From an uncultured Tateyamaria sp. (GTDB taxonomy: Bacteria > Pseudomonadota > Alphaproteobacteria > Rhodobacterales > Rhodobacteraceae): DNA of 64,000 bases. The notes under the pieces were generated by a model, which was not told the origin of the DNA, did not search any database, and was given only the letters and a program-made list of their open reading frames with translations. Positions 26,042-33,567 of this stretch are shown here, piece by piece; the first letter of the stretch is position 1, and the number at the start of each line of letters is the position of its first letter. The position numbers were made by a program, and so were the translations under genes. The stretch is taken from assembly GCF_947487805.1 (NCBI RefSeq), contig NZ_CANKXW010000005.1, positions 265,535-329,534 of the forward strand, in the 5' to 3' direction.

Positions 26042-26725
26042 ATGAAAGAAGGTCCTGACATCTCTCATATCGCGGCGCTGATTGGTGATCCGGCGCGGGC
26101 GAATATCCTGACGGCGCTGATGGATGGCCGTGCACTGACGGCGTCCGAGCTGGCCGAAGATGCGGGCGTGACCCTGTCCACGGCCAGCGGGCATTTGTCG
26201 AAACTGGTGGATGCGGAGCTACTCAGCCCGCGCAAACAGGGGCGGCACAAGTATTTTCAGCTTGCAGGCGCGGATGTGGCAGAGGTGCTGGAGGCGCTGA
26301 TGGGCCTTGCCGCGCGGCGCGGGGCAACGCGCGTGCGCACCGGCCCCCGTGATGCGCAGATGCAGACAGCGCGGGTCTGTTACAACCACCTGGCGGGGCG
26401 CTTGGGGGTGCAGATGTATCGCAGCCTCTTGGCCCAAGGCATTCTGGTGGAACAGGGCGAAGACGTGACGCTGACGCCGTTGGGGGTCACGTTTGTGGGT
26501 GAGTTCGGTATTGATATCAACGGATTGAAGGCGGGGCGGACCAAGCTGTGCCGCACGTGCCTTGATTGGTCAGAGCGGCGCAATCATTTGGCAGGCAGCC
26601 TCGGTCGCGCGATGTTGACCCGGATGGAAGACAGCGGTTGGTTGCGCCGAGATCCCAAGAGCCGGGCGGTGATCATGTCCGCCACGGGACAGGTCGCATT
26701 CGACGAGGCGTTTCCCACAGTTTGA
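26042..26725 (+). CDS. ArsR-like winged-helix regulator with extended C-terminal domain
   Basis: 227 residues from ATG 26042 (an in-frame ATG at 26012 is the alternative). Residues 1-90 are a winged HTH: IAALIGDPARANILTALMDG, LTASELAEDAGVTLSTASGHLSKLVDAELL, RHKYFQLAG. The ~110-residue C-terminal domain has CRTCLDW and an arginine-rich tail, and is not found in minimal ArsR proteins. It is divergent from the NIPSNAP/ABM/DMT unit. Direct repeats GGCGATG occur in the gap, but I cannot define an operator. Confidence 0.82.
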   Translation: MKEGPDISHIAALIGDPARANILTALMDGRALTASELAEDAGVTLSTASGHLSKLVDAELLSPRKQGRHKYFQLAGADVAEVLEALMGLAARRGATRVRTGPRDAQMQTARVCYNHLAGRLGVQMYRSLLAQGILVEQGEDVTLTPLGVTFVGEFGIDINGLKAGRTKLCRTCLDWSERRNHLAGSLGRAMLTRMEDSGWLRRDPKSRAVIMSATGQVAFDEAFPTV

Positions 26726-26766
26726 CATAGTGTAAGTCATTGCTTACCGTAAGTCATGACTTACGG
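26722..26766 (+). promoter_or_regulatory. Promoter and double palindromic operator of the arsR-AHSA1 unit
   Basis: A -35 TTGACA (26722-26727, overlapping the upstream stop codon) and a TACCGT -10 (26745-26750) would start transcription at about 26757, at the ATG itself. An imperfect palindrome GTAAG-N6-CTTAC (26732-26747) lies between them, and a perfect 20-base palindrome (26747-26766, arms CCGTAAGTCA) spans the -10 and start codon. Both share GTAAGTCA, as expected for an autoregulating ArsR protein. Confidence 0.65.
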
Positions 26767-27073
26767 AGAATCACTTGCTGCATTGTCGGACCCGACCCGC
26801 CGGATGGTGTTTGAAAGCGTTGCGCGCAGGCCCAATTCGGTCTCTGCGATTGCGGAGGATCTGCCGGTCAGCCGGCCGGCGGTGTCGCAACACCTCAAGG
26901 TGTTGTCCGACGCAGGCCTGGTGGAAGTACGCGCCGAGGGTACGCGCCGCATTTATTCGGTTCGCGCGGCCGGGATCGCCGATCTGCGCGCCTATCTCGA
27001 TCAATTCTGGGATGATGTGATGGCAGGATTTGCCGCCGAAGTTCGAAATATGGAAGGGCAACGCCATGACTGA
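26756..27073 (+). CDS. ArsR-family transcriptional regulator
   Basis: 105 residues, a minimal winged helix: LAALSDPTRRMVFESVARRP, SVSAIAEDLPVSRPAVSQHLKVLSDAGLVEVRAEGTRRIYSV. No metal-binding cysteines are present, so it belongs to the non-metal group often paired with AHSA1 proteins, as here. No Shine-Dalgarno precedes the ATG, which sits inside a perfect palindrome, so a leaderless transcript is likely. It overlaps the next gene by eight bases. Confidence 0.9.
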   Translation: MTYGESLAALSDPTRRMVFESVARRPNSVSAIAEDLPVSRPAVSQHLKVLSDAGLVEVRAEGTRRIYSVRAAGIADLRAYLDQFWDDVMAGFAAEVRNMEGQRHD

Positions 27074-27518
27074 CCCAATCATCAAAACGCTCGACGTGTC
27101 GTGTGATGCCGCGCAAGCCTTTGATATCTTTGTAAATCGCATCGCGGCTTGGTGGCCGCTGGACGGGCACGCGGTCTCTGCGGCGGCGGGTAAGGTGGCA
27201 GTGGCGGTGACGATTGAACCCAAGGTGGGAGGGGCGGTCTTTGAAACCATGTATGACGGCACGCGCACGGATTGGGGCGAGATTCTGGAGTTTGAGCCGG
27301 GCCGCAAGCTGGCGATGACCTGGCATCCGGGCAACAATGCAGACAACCCGACGCGCGTGGAAGTCGTGTTTGATGACCTGCCGGACGGGGGATGCCGCGT
27401 CACGCTGACCCATAGCGGTTGGGAGGTCTGGGGCGATCAGGCGGCAGACAAACGCGGCAACTACGATAACGGCTGGGATTTCGTTCTGGGCGAACGGTAT
27501 GCGGCTGCCGTCAGGTAA
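27066..27518 (+). CDS. SRPBCC/AHSA1-domain protein
   Basis: 150 residues with the START-like hydrophobic-pocket fold: TLDVSCDAAQAFDIFVNRIAAWWPL, VGGAVFETMYDG, EILEFEPGRKLAMTWHP, TRVEVVFDDLPDGGCRVTLTHSGWE. This is the usual partner of ArsR-type regulators in bacteria, and the two overlap and are co-translated. The ligand is unknown; such pairs often answer small organic compounds. Confidence 0.9.
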   Translation: MTDPIIKTLDVSCDAAQAFDIFVNRIAAWWPLDGHAVSAAAGKVAVAVTIEPKVGGAVFETMYDGTRTDWGEILEFEPGRKLAMTWHPGNNADNPTRVEVVFDDLPDGGCRVTLTHSGWEVWGDQAADKRGNYDNGWDFVLGERYAAAVR

Positions 27519-27520
27519 AA

Positions 27521-27567
27521 CAGGCGCCCCGAAGGGCGCCTGAGCGAAGGTGCGCCGTGAAGGCGCA
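27521..27567. terminator. Two hairpins between AHSA1 and ilvC genes
   Basis: CAGGCGCCC/GGGCGCCTG (27521-27542, CGAA loop) and TGCGCC/GGCGCA (27551-27567, GTGAA loop). They lie between convergent genes and probably stop transcription from both sides. Neither has a clear T-run. Confidence 0.6.
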
Positions 27568-27578
27568 ACCTGCGGTTC

Positions 27579-28631
<1,053 letters not shown>

Positions 28632-28670
28632 TTATAGGATGGGGCATGCGGGTTTTCTGCGTTGCAATTT

Positions 28671-28722
28671 GCATATTTTTGGAACAATGAAGCGCTAATC
28701 ATTCATTGTTCTTCAAATATGC
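28671..28722. promoter_or_regulatory. 52-base imperfect palindrome between ilvC and the Lrp pair
   Basis: Perfect inner arms GAACAATGAA (28682-28691) and TTCATTGTTC (28702-28711) flank a 10-base spacer. Outside a three-base mismatch, the symmetry resumes with GCATATTT (28671-28678) and AAATATGC (28715-28722), giving 18 of 21 matched positions per arm. It sits 69 bases from the ilvC start and 9 from the regulator start. Confidence 0.7.
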
Positions 28723-28731
28723 AGGAAAATC

Positions 28732-29187
28732 ATGCTTGATGACGTGGACCGGCGCATCCTGAGGCACTGGCAGTCCGACCCAAGCCTTGCGCCGACTGAA
28801 CTGGCGGAGCGCGCGCGTGTCAGCGCGGGCCAGTTGGCGCGCCGACAGGCAAAGATGCGGGCCGCTGGGTTGGTGCACGGCGTGCAGGCGATGATTGATT
28901 GGGCGGCGCTGGGATACGCGGTTGAGGTGTCCTTGCGCGTGACGTTGGACAAAACGCAAGGCAGTGCCTTTGACGAGTTTATCGATGCGGCGCGGGACGT
29001 GCCCGAGGTGATCGAGATCCAGACCTTTCTGGGCCGTGTGGATGTACGCCTTTCGGTTATTGCGCGCGACATGGCCCATTACCAGCATCTCTATCGCAGC
29101 CGAATCCTGACCCTGCCGCATATCTCGGACATAGAGGCCTTGATGCATGTGGCGCGGATCAAGAGCGATGAGGCGCTGCCGCTGTGA
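28732..29187 (+). CDS. Lrp/AsnC-family transcriptional regulator (first of a tandem pair)
   Basis: 151 residues. The N-terminal HTH reads LDDVDRRILRHWQSDPSLAPTELAERARVSAGQLARRQAKMRAAGLV, and the C-terminal RAM-type domain FDEFIDAARDVPEVIEIQTFLGRVDVRLSVIARDMAHYQ. Lrp proteins are octamers that sense amino acids. The gene's stop overlaps the next one (GTGA). Divergence from ilvC suggests branched-chain amino acid control; that is inference from position. Confidence 0.9.
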   Translation: MLDDVDRRILRHWQSDPSLAPTELAERARVSAGQLARRQAKMRAAGLVHGVQAMIDWAALGYAVEVSLRVTLDKTQGSAFDEFIDAARDVPEVIEIQTFLGRVDVRLSVIARDMAHYQHLYRSRILTLPHISDIEALMHVARIKSDEALPL

Positions 29188-29642
29188 TTGATCTGGACGA
29201 CATGGATTTTGCGATCCTGCGCCATCTGTCCGAGGATGCGGGGCAAGGGGCGGGTGCGATCGGGCGCGCGTGCGGGTTGTCACAACCGGCGGCGTGGCGG
29301 CGGATCAAGCGGCTGCGCGACGCTGGCGTGATCCGGGGGCAGCGTCTGCGCCTTGATGCCCAGAAGCTGGGGTTCGGGGTGACCGTCTTTCTTGGGGTGA
29401 AACTGGCCACCAAGGGGCGGGTGAGCCTTGAGGATTTCGAGCGCGCGGTGTCTGCGATCCCCGAAGTGCAGACAGTGGAGCATGTGCTTGGCCTCTATGA
29501 CTACCGCCTGCGGGTGGTCGCGCGGGATCTTCCCGATTTCGAACGGGTGTTGCGGCGGCGGATCATGACCCTGCCCGGCGCGGGCGAGGTGGAGGCGAAT
29601 GTGCTTTTGTCCGAGGAGCGGCGTCCGGGGCCGATTGGCTGA
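29184..29642 (+). CDS. Lrp/AsnC-family transcriptional regulator (second of a tandem pair)
   Basis: 152 residues from GTG 29184, coupled to the first Lrp gene. The HTH is IDLDDMDFAILRHLSEDAGQGAGAIGRACGLSQPAAWRRIKRLRDAGVI and the ligand domain ends YRLRVVARDLPDFERVLRRRIMTLPG. The two proteins are clearly distinct (about a third alike by eye) and might form hetero-oligomers. Such tandem Lrp pairs occur in Rhodobacterales. Confidence 0.9.
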   Translation: MIDLDDMDFAILRHLSEDAGQGAGAIGRACGLSQPAAWRRIKRLRDAGVIRGQRLRLDAQKLGFGVTVFLGVKLATKGRVSLEDFERAVSAIPEVQTVEHVLGLYDYRLRVVARDLPDFERVLRRRIMTLPGAGEVEANVLLSEERRPGPIG

Positions 29643-29726
29643 AAAGCTTTCCGATATGCGGCGCACCGTGCTGCGGTGCCGCGAATGTATACTGTCATAG
29701 GCTTTGTCGGGGCCGCGGCGTTGGGT

Positions 29727-29754
29727 TATGTCCTCTGCAAACAGAGAGGACATA
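29727..29754 (+). promoter_or_regulatory. Hairpin sequestering the ribosome-binding site of the aminotransferase gene
   Basis: TATGTCCTCT (29727-29736) pairs perfectly with AGAGGACATA (29745-29754) around an 8-base loop. The AGAGGA in the 3' arm is the Shine-Dalgarno for the ATG at 29758. Folding would block translation, as in RNA thermometers or protein-binding leaders. Confidence 0.6.
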
Positions 29755-29757
29755 CCC

Positions 29758-30885
29758 ATGGCTGCATTGCTTGATACTGTTGATCCCACAGGTTTGGAGG
29801 AGTTTTCCGTCGTGTTCACGGACCGGTCGCTCAACCATATGAGCGCTGCGTTCCAGGAGGTGATGAACGACATCTCGGCGATGCTGAAATCCGTCTATCA
29901 GGCAGATGCGGTGGTGGTTGTGCCCGGTGGCGGCACCTTTGGCATGGAGGCCGTCGCGCGGCAATTCGGGCGTGGCGCAGATGTGCTGGTGGTGCGCAAC
30001 GGGTGGTTTTCCTACCGTTGGAGCCAGATTTTCGAAACGGGCGGTCTGACCGCACAGACCCATGTGCTGAAGGCGCGCCAGACGGGCAATGCATCGCCGT
30101 CGCCCTTTGCGCCCGCGCCCATCGAGGAGGTCGTGGCGACCATTCGGGATCAAAAGCCGGATGTCGTCTTTGCGCCGCATGTGGAAACCAGCGCGGGTGT
30201 GATCCTGCCCGATGACTATGTGGCGGCGATGGCCGCTGCGGCGCATGAGGTGGGCGCGCTGATGGTTCTGGATTGCATCGCGTCGGGCTGTGCCTGGGTG
30301 GATATGCGGGCGCTTGGGGTGGATGTGCTGATCTCTGCGCCGCAAAAAGGGTGGAGCGCGTCGCCCTGTGCCGGGCTGGTCATGTTGTCGGACCGTGCCG
30401 TGGCGCGAATGGAAGAGACGACGTCCGATAGTTTTGCGATTGATCTCAAGAAGTGGCATCAGATCATGCAGGCCTATGAGAGCGGCGGCCATGCCTACCA
30501 CGCCACAATGCCGACCGATGCCTTGCGCGATTTCCGCGACACCATGCGCGAGACGGAGGGCTACGGCTTCGGCAAGCTGAAAGAGGCGCAATGGGCGCTG
30601 GGTGGCGCGGTGCGCGCCATGTTGTCGGAGAAGGGTGTGACGTCTGTGGCCGCGGACGGGTTCGGCGCACCGGGTGTTGTGGTCAGTTACACCGCCGATC
30701 CGGAGATCCAGACAGGCAAGCGTTTTGCCGCCCAGGGCATGCAGATTGCGGCGGGCGTGCCACTGCAATGCGATGAGCCGGCGGATTTCCGGACGTTCCG
30801 CATTGGTCTTTTTGGCCTGGACAAGCTTTATGATGTGGACGGCACCGTCGCGCGGCTGCGCCGGGTGGTCGATCAGGTTCTCTGA
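29758..30885 (+). CDS. Class V PLP aminotransferase (alanine-glyoxylate/serine-glyoxylate type)
   Basis: 375 residues. The fold is seen in VVVPGGGTFGMEAVARQF, FAPHVETSAGVILP, LMVLDCIASGCAWVDMRALGVDVLISAPQKGWSASPCAG, where the lysine of SAPQKGW is the PLP-binding residue. The C-terminus has IGLFGLDKLYD, with the usual small domain. Alanine-glyoxylate or related serine-type substrates are likely, but the substrate residues cannot be read. A strong hairpin covers its ribosome-binding site. Confidence 0.85.
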   Translation: MAALLDTVDPTGLEEFSVVFTDRSLNHMSAAFQEVMNDISAMLKSVYQADAVVVVPGGGTFGMEAVARQFGRGADVLVVRNGWFSYRWSQIFETGGLTAQTHVLKARQTGNASPSPFAPAPIEEVVATIRDQKPDVVFAPHVETSAGVILPDDYVAAMAAAAHEVGALMVLDCIASGCAWVDMRALGVDVLISAPQKGWSASPCAGLVMLSDRAVARMEETTSDSFAIDLKKWHQIMQAYESGGHAYHATMPTDALRDFRDTMRETEGYGFGKLKEAQWALGGAVRAMLSEKGVTSVAADGFGAPGVVVSYTADPEIQTGKRFAAQGMQIAAGVPLQCDEPADFRTFRIGLFGLDKLYDVDGTVARLRRVVDQVL

Positions 30886-30888
30886 GGG

Positions 30889-32100
30889 TCAGCCCGCGGG
30901 CCGCGTGCCCAGCCCCAGTTGCATCAGCGTTTTGCGTACGGGTGTGATCTGGTGCAGGGCGTTCAGCCCGAGAGCGCGCGCCTCGCGCATCAGCGGTGCC
31001 TGCGCCTGGCTTGCACGGTTGAGCAGGTCCACACCTGTGACACGCCTGCGGATGTCGGCATAGCGGGCATCGTGATAGGCGGTCAGCATCGCGTCGTCGC
31101 CAAGGGTGTCCGGATTGGCCTGGGCCAGCTCCAGCAGGCTGGCGGTATCGGCGAGCGACATGTTCAATCCTTGCGCGCCGATGGGTGGGACGACGTGGGC
31201 CGCTTCGGCGATCAGGGCCATGCGCGTGCCGGACATTCGGTCCGCAATCTGGCTGATGATCGGCCAGACCGTGCGCCGTGAAGCAAGGGTCAGGGGGCCC
31301 AGGATCTCGCAACTGCGCGCGGACATCTCTGCCTCGAACGCGGGAATATCTGCGACCGTCCGGGCCATACTGCGCGGGCCATCGTCCATCCAGACGACTG
31401 CGGAACAGGGGCGACCGTCCCGGTCCGGCAGGGGCACGAGGGTAAAGGGGCCACCGGTCTGGTGCACCTCGGTCGATATATTGTCGTGGGGGATCGGGTG
31501 GGTCACCGCAAAGGCCAGCGCTTTTTGCCCGAACCTGCGGGTGCGCGCGCCGATGCCCGCGGCTTGCCGCATCGGGGAATTGCGCCCGTCTGCCGCGATC
31601 ACCAGACGGGTCGCGACCCGCGTGCCATCCGTCAGGCCCACGCGGGCTTCGGCGGTGCGGCCCACAAAGGTTTTCGTGCCGACGCCCGGGCGGAAATCGA
31701 CGGTCTCCAGCGCGTCCAGCCGGGCCACCATCTCGCGCCGCAGCCGCCAGTTGGGAAAGTTCCAGCCAAAGGGCAGGTCCGACACGTCGGAGGCGCGAAA
31801 CGCCTTGGCCGCACGGGCGGTGCCATCTGTGCCACCGGCATCGACGATCTGCATCACCTCCAGAGCAGCGGCATGTGGTTCCAGTGTGGACCAGAGGCCT
31901 GCGGCCTCGAGCACCCCGTGCGCAGGTTGCAGCATGGCGGTTGTACGCAGATCCGCGCCCGCGTCATCGCCATCGGTGACGGGCGGGGCAGGGTCCACGC
32001 AGATGACGGAAAAACCGGCAGTCCCAAAGGCCGCGGCAGCTGTCAGCCCGGCGATGCCGCCGCCGGAGATCAGGATATCGCAGGATGTGATGTCGCTCAT
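30889..32100 (-). CDS. FAD-dependent hydroxylase, UbiH/VisC family
   Basis: 403 residues from ATG 32100 (SD AAAGGAGA). The FAD Rossmann motif ISGGGIAGLTAAAAFGTAGF is at residues ~11-30, LVIAADGRNSPMRQAAGI is the second FAD contact, and PIGAQGLNMSLADTASLLEL is the conserved GD/PxxGQGxN-type region, here with IAEAAH in place of the usual GDAAH. The family hydroxylates the ubiquinone ring. Which position it modifies cannot be read. It ends 3 bases from the convergent aminotransferase gene. Confidence 0.8.
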   Translation of the reverse strand: MSDITSCDILISGGGIAGLTAAAAFGTAGFSVICVDPAPPVTDGDDAGADLRTTAMLQPAHGVLEAAGLWSTLEPHAAALEVMQIVDAGGTDGTARAAKAFRASDVSDLPFGWNFPNWRLRREMVARLDALETVDFRPGVGTKTFVGRTAEARVGLTDGTRVATRLVIAADGRNSPMRQAAGIGARTRRFGQKALAFAVTHPIPHDNISTEVHQTGGPFTLVPLPDRDGRPCSAVVWMDDGPRSMARTVADIPAFEAEMSARSCEILGPLTLASRRTVWPIISQIADRMSGTRMALIAEAAHVVPPIGAQGLNMSLADTASLLELAQANPDTLGDDAMLTAYHDARYADIRRRVTGVDLLNRASQAQAPLMREARALGLNALHQITPVRKTLMQLGLGTRPAG

Positions 32101-32161
32101 GACGTCTCCTTTGACAGGCAATCTAAGCTGCCTGCGCACCGCGCCAAGGCGGCATCCTGTC

Positions 32162-32809
32162 CTACCCCTGCAACCGGGTGAGGAAACCGGTCAGATCATC
32201 CGTGTGATATTGGATATGCGGCGCAGGTGCTGCGGCACTGGCCACGTGCACCGTGCGCATGCCAAGCGCGTGCGGCACGGCCAAGTTGCGCGGCTCGTCC
32301 TCGAACATGGCGCCGACGCGCGTGTCGATACCGTCGCGTCCGAACACGCGGTCAAAGGCGGCGCGATCCGGTTTGGGATGGAAATCCGCGTGCTCGACGC
32401 CGTAAACCGCGTCGAACAGGCCCGACAGACCACGCGCGGCCAAGACGCGTTCGGCATAGGGCGCGCAGCCGTTGGTATAGACGATGCGCCGTCCCGGCAG
32501 GTCGCCGATGCGGTCGGCAAGCGCGCTGTCGGGTTCGAGGTGATCCATGGAAATGTCGTGCACGTCCTCGAGATAGGGCAGTGGATCGAGGTCATGTTCG
32601 CGCATCAAGCCCGCCAGAGTGGTCCCGTGATCGTGCCAATACTGCGTTCGCAACTGATCGGCGCGGGCGCGCGAGACGCCAAGCGCGTCCATCACATAGG
32701 CCGTCATGCGCACCTCGATCTGATCAAACAGCCGTGCGGAGGGCGGATAGAGCGTGTTGTCTAGGTCAAAGACCCAGGCGCGGACATGGGAGAAATCGGA
32801 TGCGGACAT
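32162..32809 (-). CDS. HAD-family hydrolase, pyrimidine 5'-nucleotidase-like
   Basis: 215 residues with the four HAD motifs: DLDNTLYPP (catalytic Asp), IVYTNG (motif II), KPDR (motif III, in HPKPDRAAF) and FEDEPRNL (motif IV). The DNTLYP start and mostly helical cap fit the SDT1-like pyrimidine 5'-nucleotidase group. It follows the hydroxylase region on the same strand but has a 61-base gap, so coupling is uncertain. Substrate not readable. Confidence 0.85.
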   Translation of the reverse strand: MSASDFSHVRAWVFDLDNTLYPPSARLFDQIEVRMTAYVMDALGVSRARADQLRTQYWHDHGTTLAGLMREHDLDPLPYLEDVHDISMDHLEPDSALADRIGDLPGRRIVYTNGCAPYAERVLAARGLSGLFDAVYGVEHADFHPKPDRAAFDRVFGRDGIDTRVGAMFEDEPRNLAVPHALGMRTVHVASAAAPAPHIQYHTDDLTGFLTRLQG

Positions 32810-32913
32810 GGCAACTGCTTAGGCCGCCACCGGGCGGGGTGCAAGTCACGAGGGTTGCGTGCAGGTCGGCGCACGCTCTAGTGTGATGCAATTCAATGAC
32901 TTGCGAGGCCCGC

Positions 32914-33567
32914 ATGCCTGCCCCACGCCCGAACAACACAGACGCCTATTCCATGATCCTCGACGCGATCGACATCGGCACTTATCGCCCCGGTGACCGG
33001 CTGGTGGAAAGCGAGCTGGCGGATCGGTTCGGCGTGTCCCGCACGCCGGTGCGCGAGGCCTTGCAGCGGCTCGAGACGCAATCGCTGTTGTCGCGCGACG
33101 GGCGCAGCCTGATCGTCGCGTCTCTGGATCACAACCAGATGTCCGAACTTTATGTGGTGCGGCGCGAGTTGGAGGGGTTGGCCGCATCGCTTGCGGCGCG
33201 TCACGCCACGTCCGAAGAGGTGCGCATCCTGCGCGAGATGGTCGAGGAGGACAACGCGCTGATCGGTGACCCACCCGCGCTGGCGCGGGCCAACCGCCGG
33301 TTTCACCAGCAGATCCACCTTGCCTCGCATAACCGCTATCTTGTGCAGCAACTCGATCTGGTGCACCGCACCATGGCGCTGATGGCGACGACATCTCTGG
33401 CCGCGGTGGGACGGACACGCATCGCGCAGTCCGAGCATGACGCCATCGTTTCGGCGATCGAGGCCAAGGATGAGGCCGCCGCGGGTCAGGCGCTGCGGGA
33501 TCACATCTCCGTCGCGTTCATGACCCGTTTGAAACAGGATGCCGAGGCGCGCAAGGAAGACGGCTAG
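32914..33567 (+). CDS. GntR-family regulator (FadR/FCD type)
   Basis: 217 residues from ATG 32914 (SD GCGAGG); an in-frame ATG at 32896 is the alternative. The HTH reads ILDAIDIGTYRPGDRLVESELADRFGVSRTPVREALQRLE, and the FCD domain has LYVVRRELEGLAASLAA, ANRRFHQQIHLASHN and SEHDAIVSAIEAKD, with metal-binding His and Asp. FCD regulators usually sense organic acids. The ligand is unknown. Its stop shares four bases with the convergent glycosyltransferase gene. Confidence 0.9.
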   Translation: MPAPRPNNTDAYSMILDAIDIGTYRPGDRLVESELADRFGVSRTPVREALQRLETQSLLSRDGRSLIVASLDHNQMSELYVVRRELEGLAASLAARHATSEEVRILREMVEEDNALIGDPPALARANRRFHQQIHLASHNRYLVQQLDLVHRTMALMATTSLAAVGRTRIAQSEHDAIVSAIEAKDEAAAGQALRDHISVAFMTRLKQDAEARKEDG

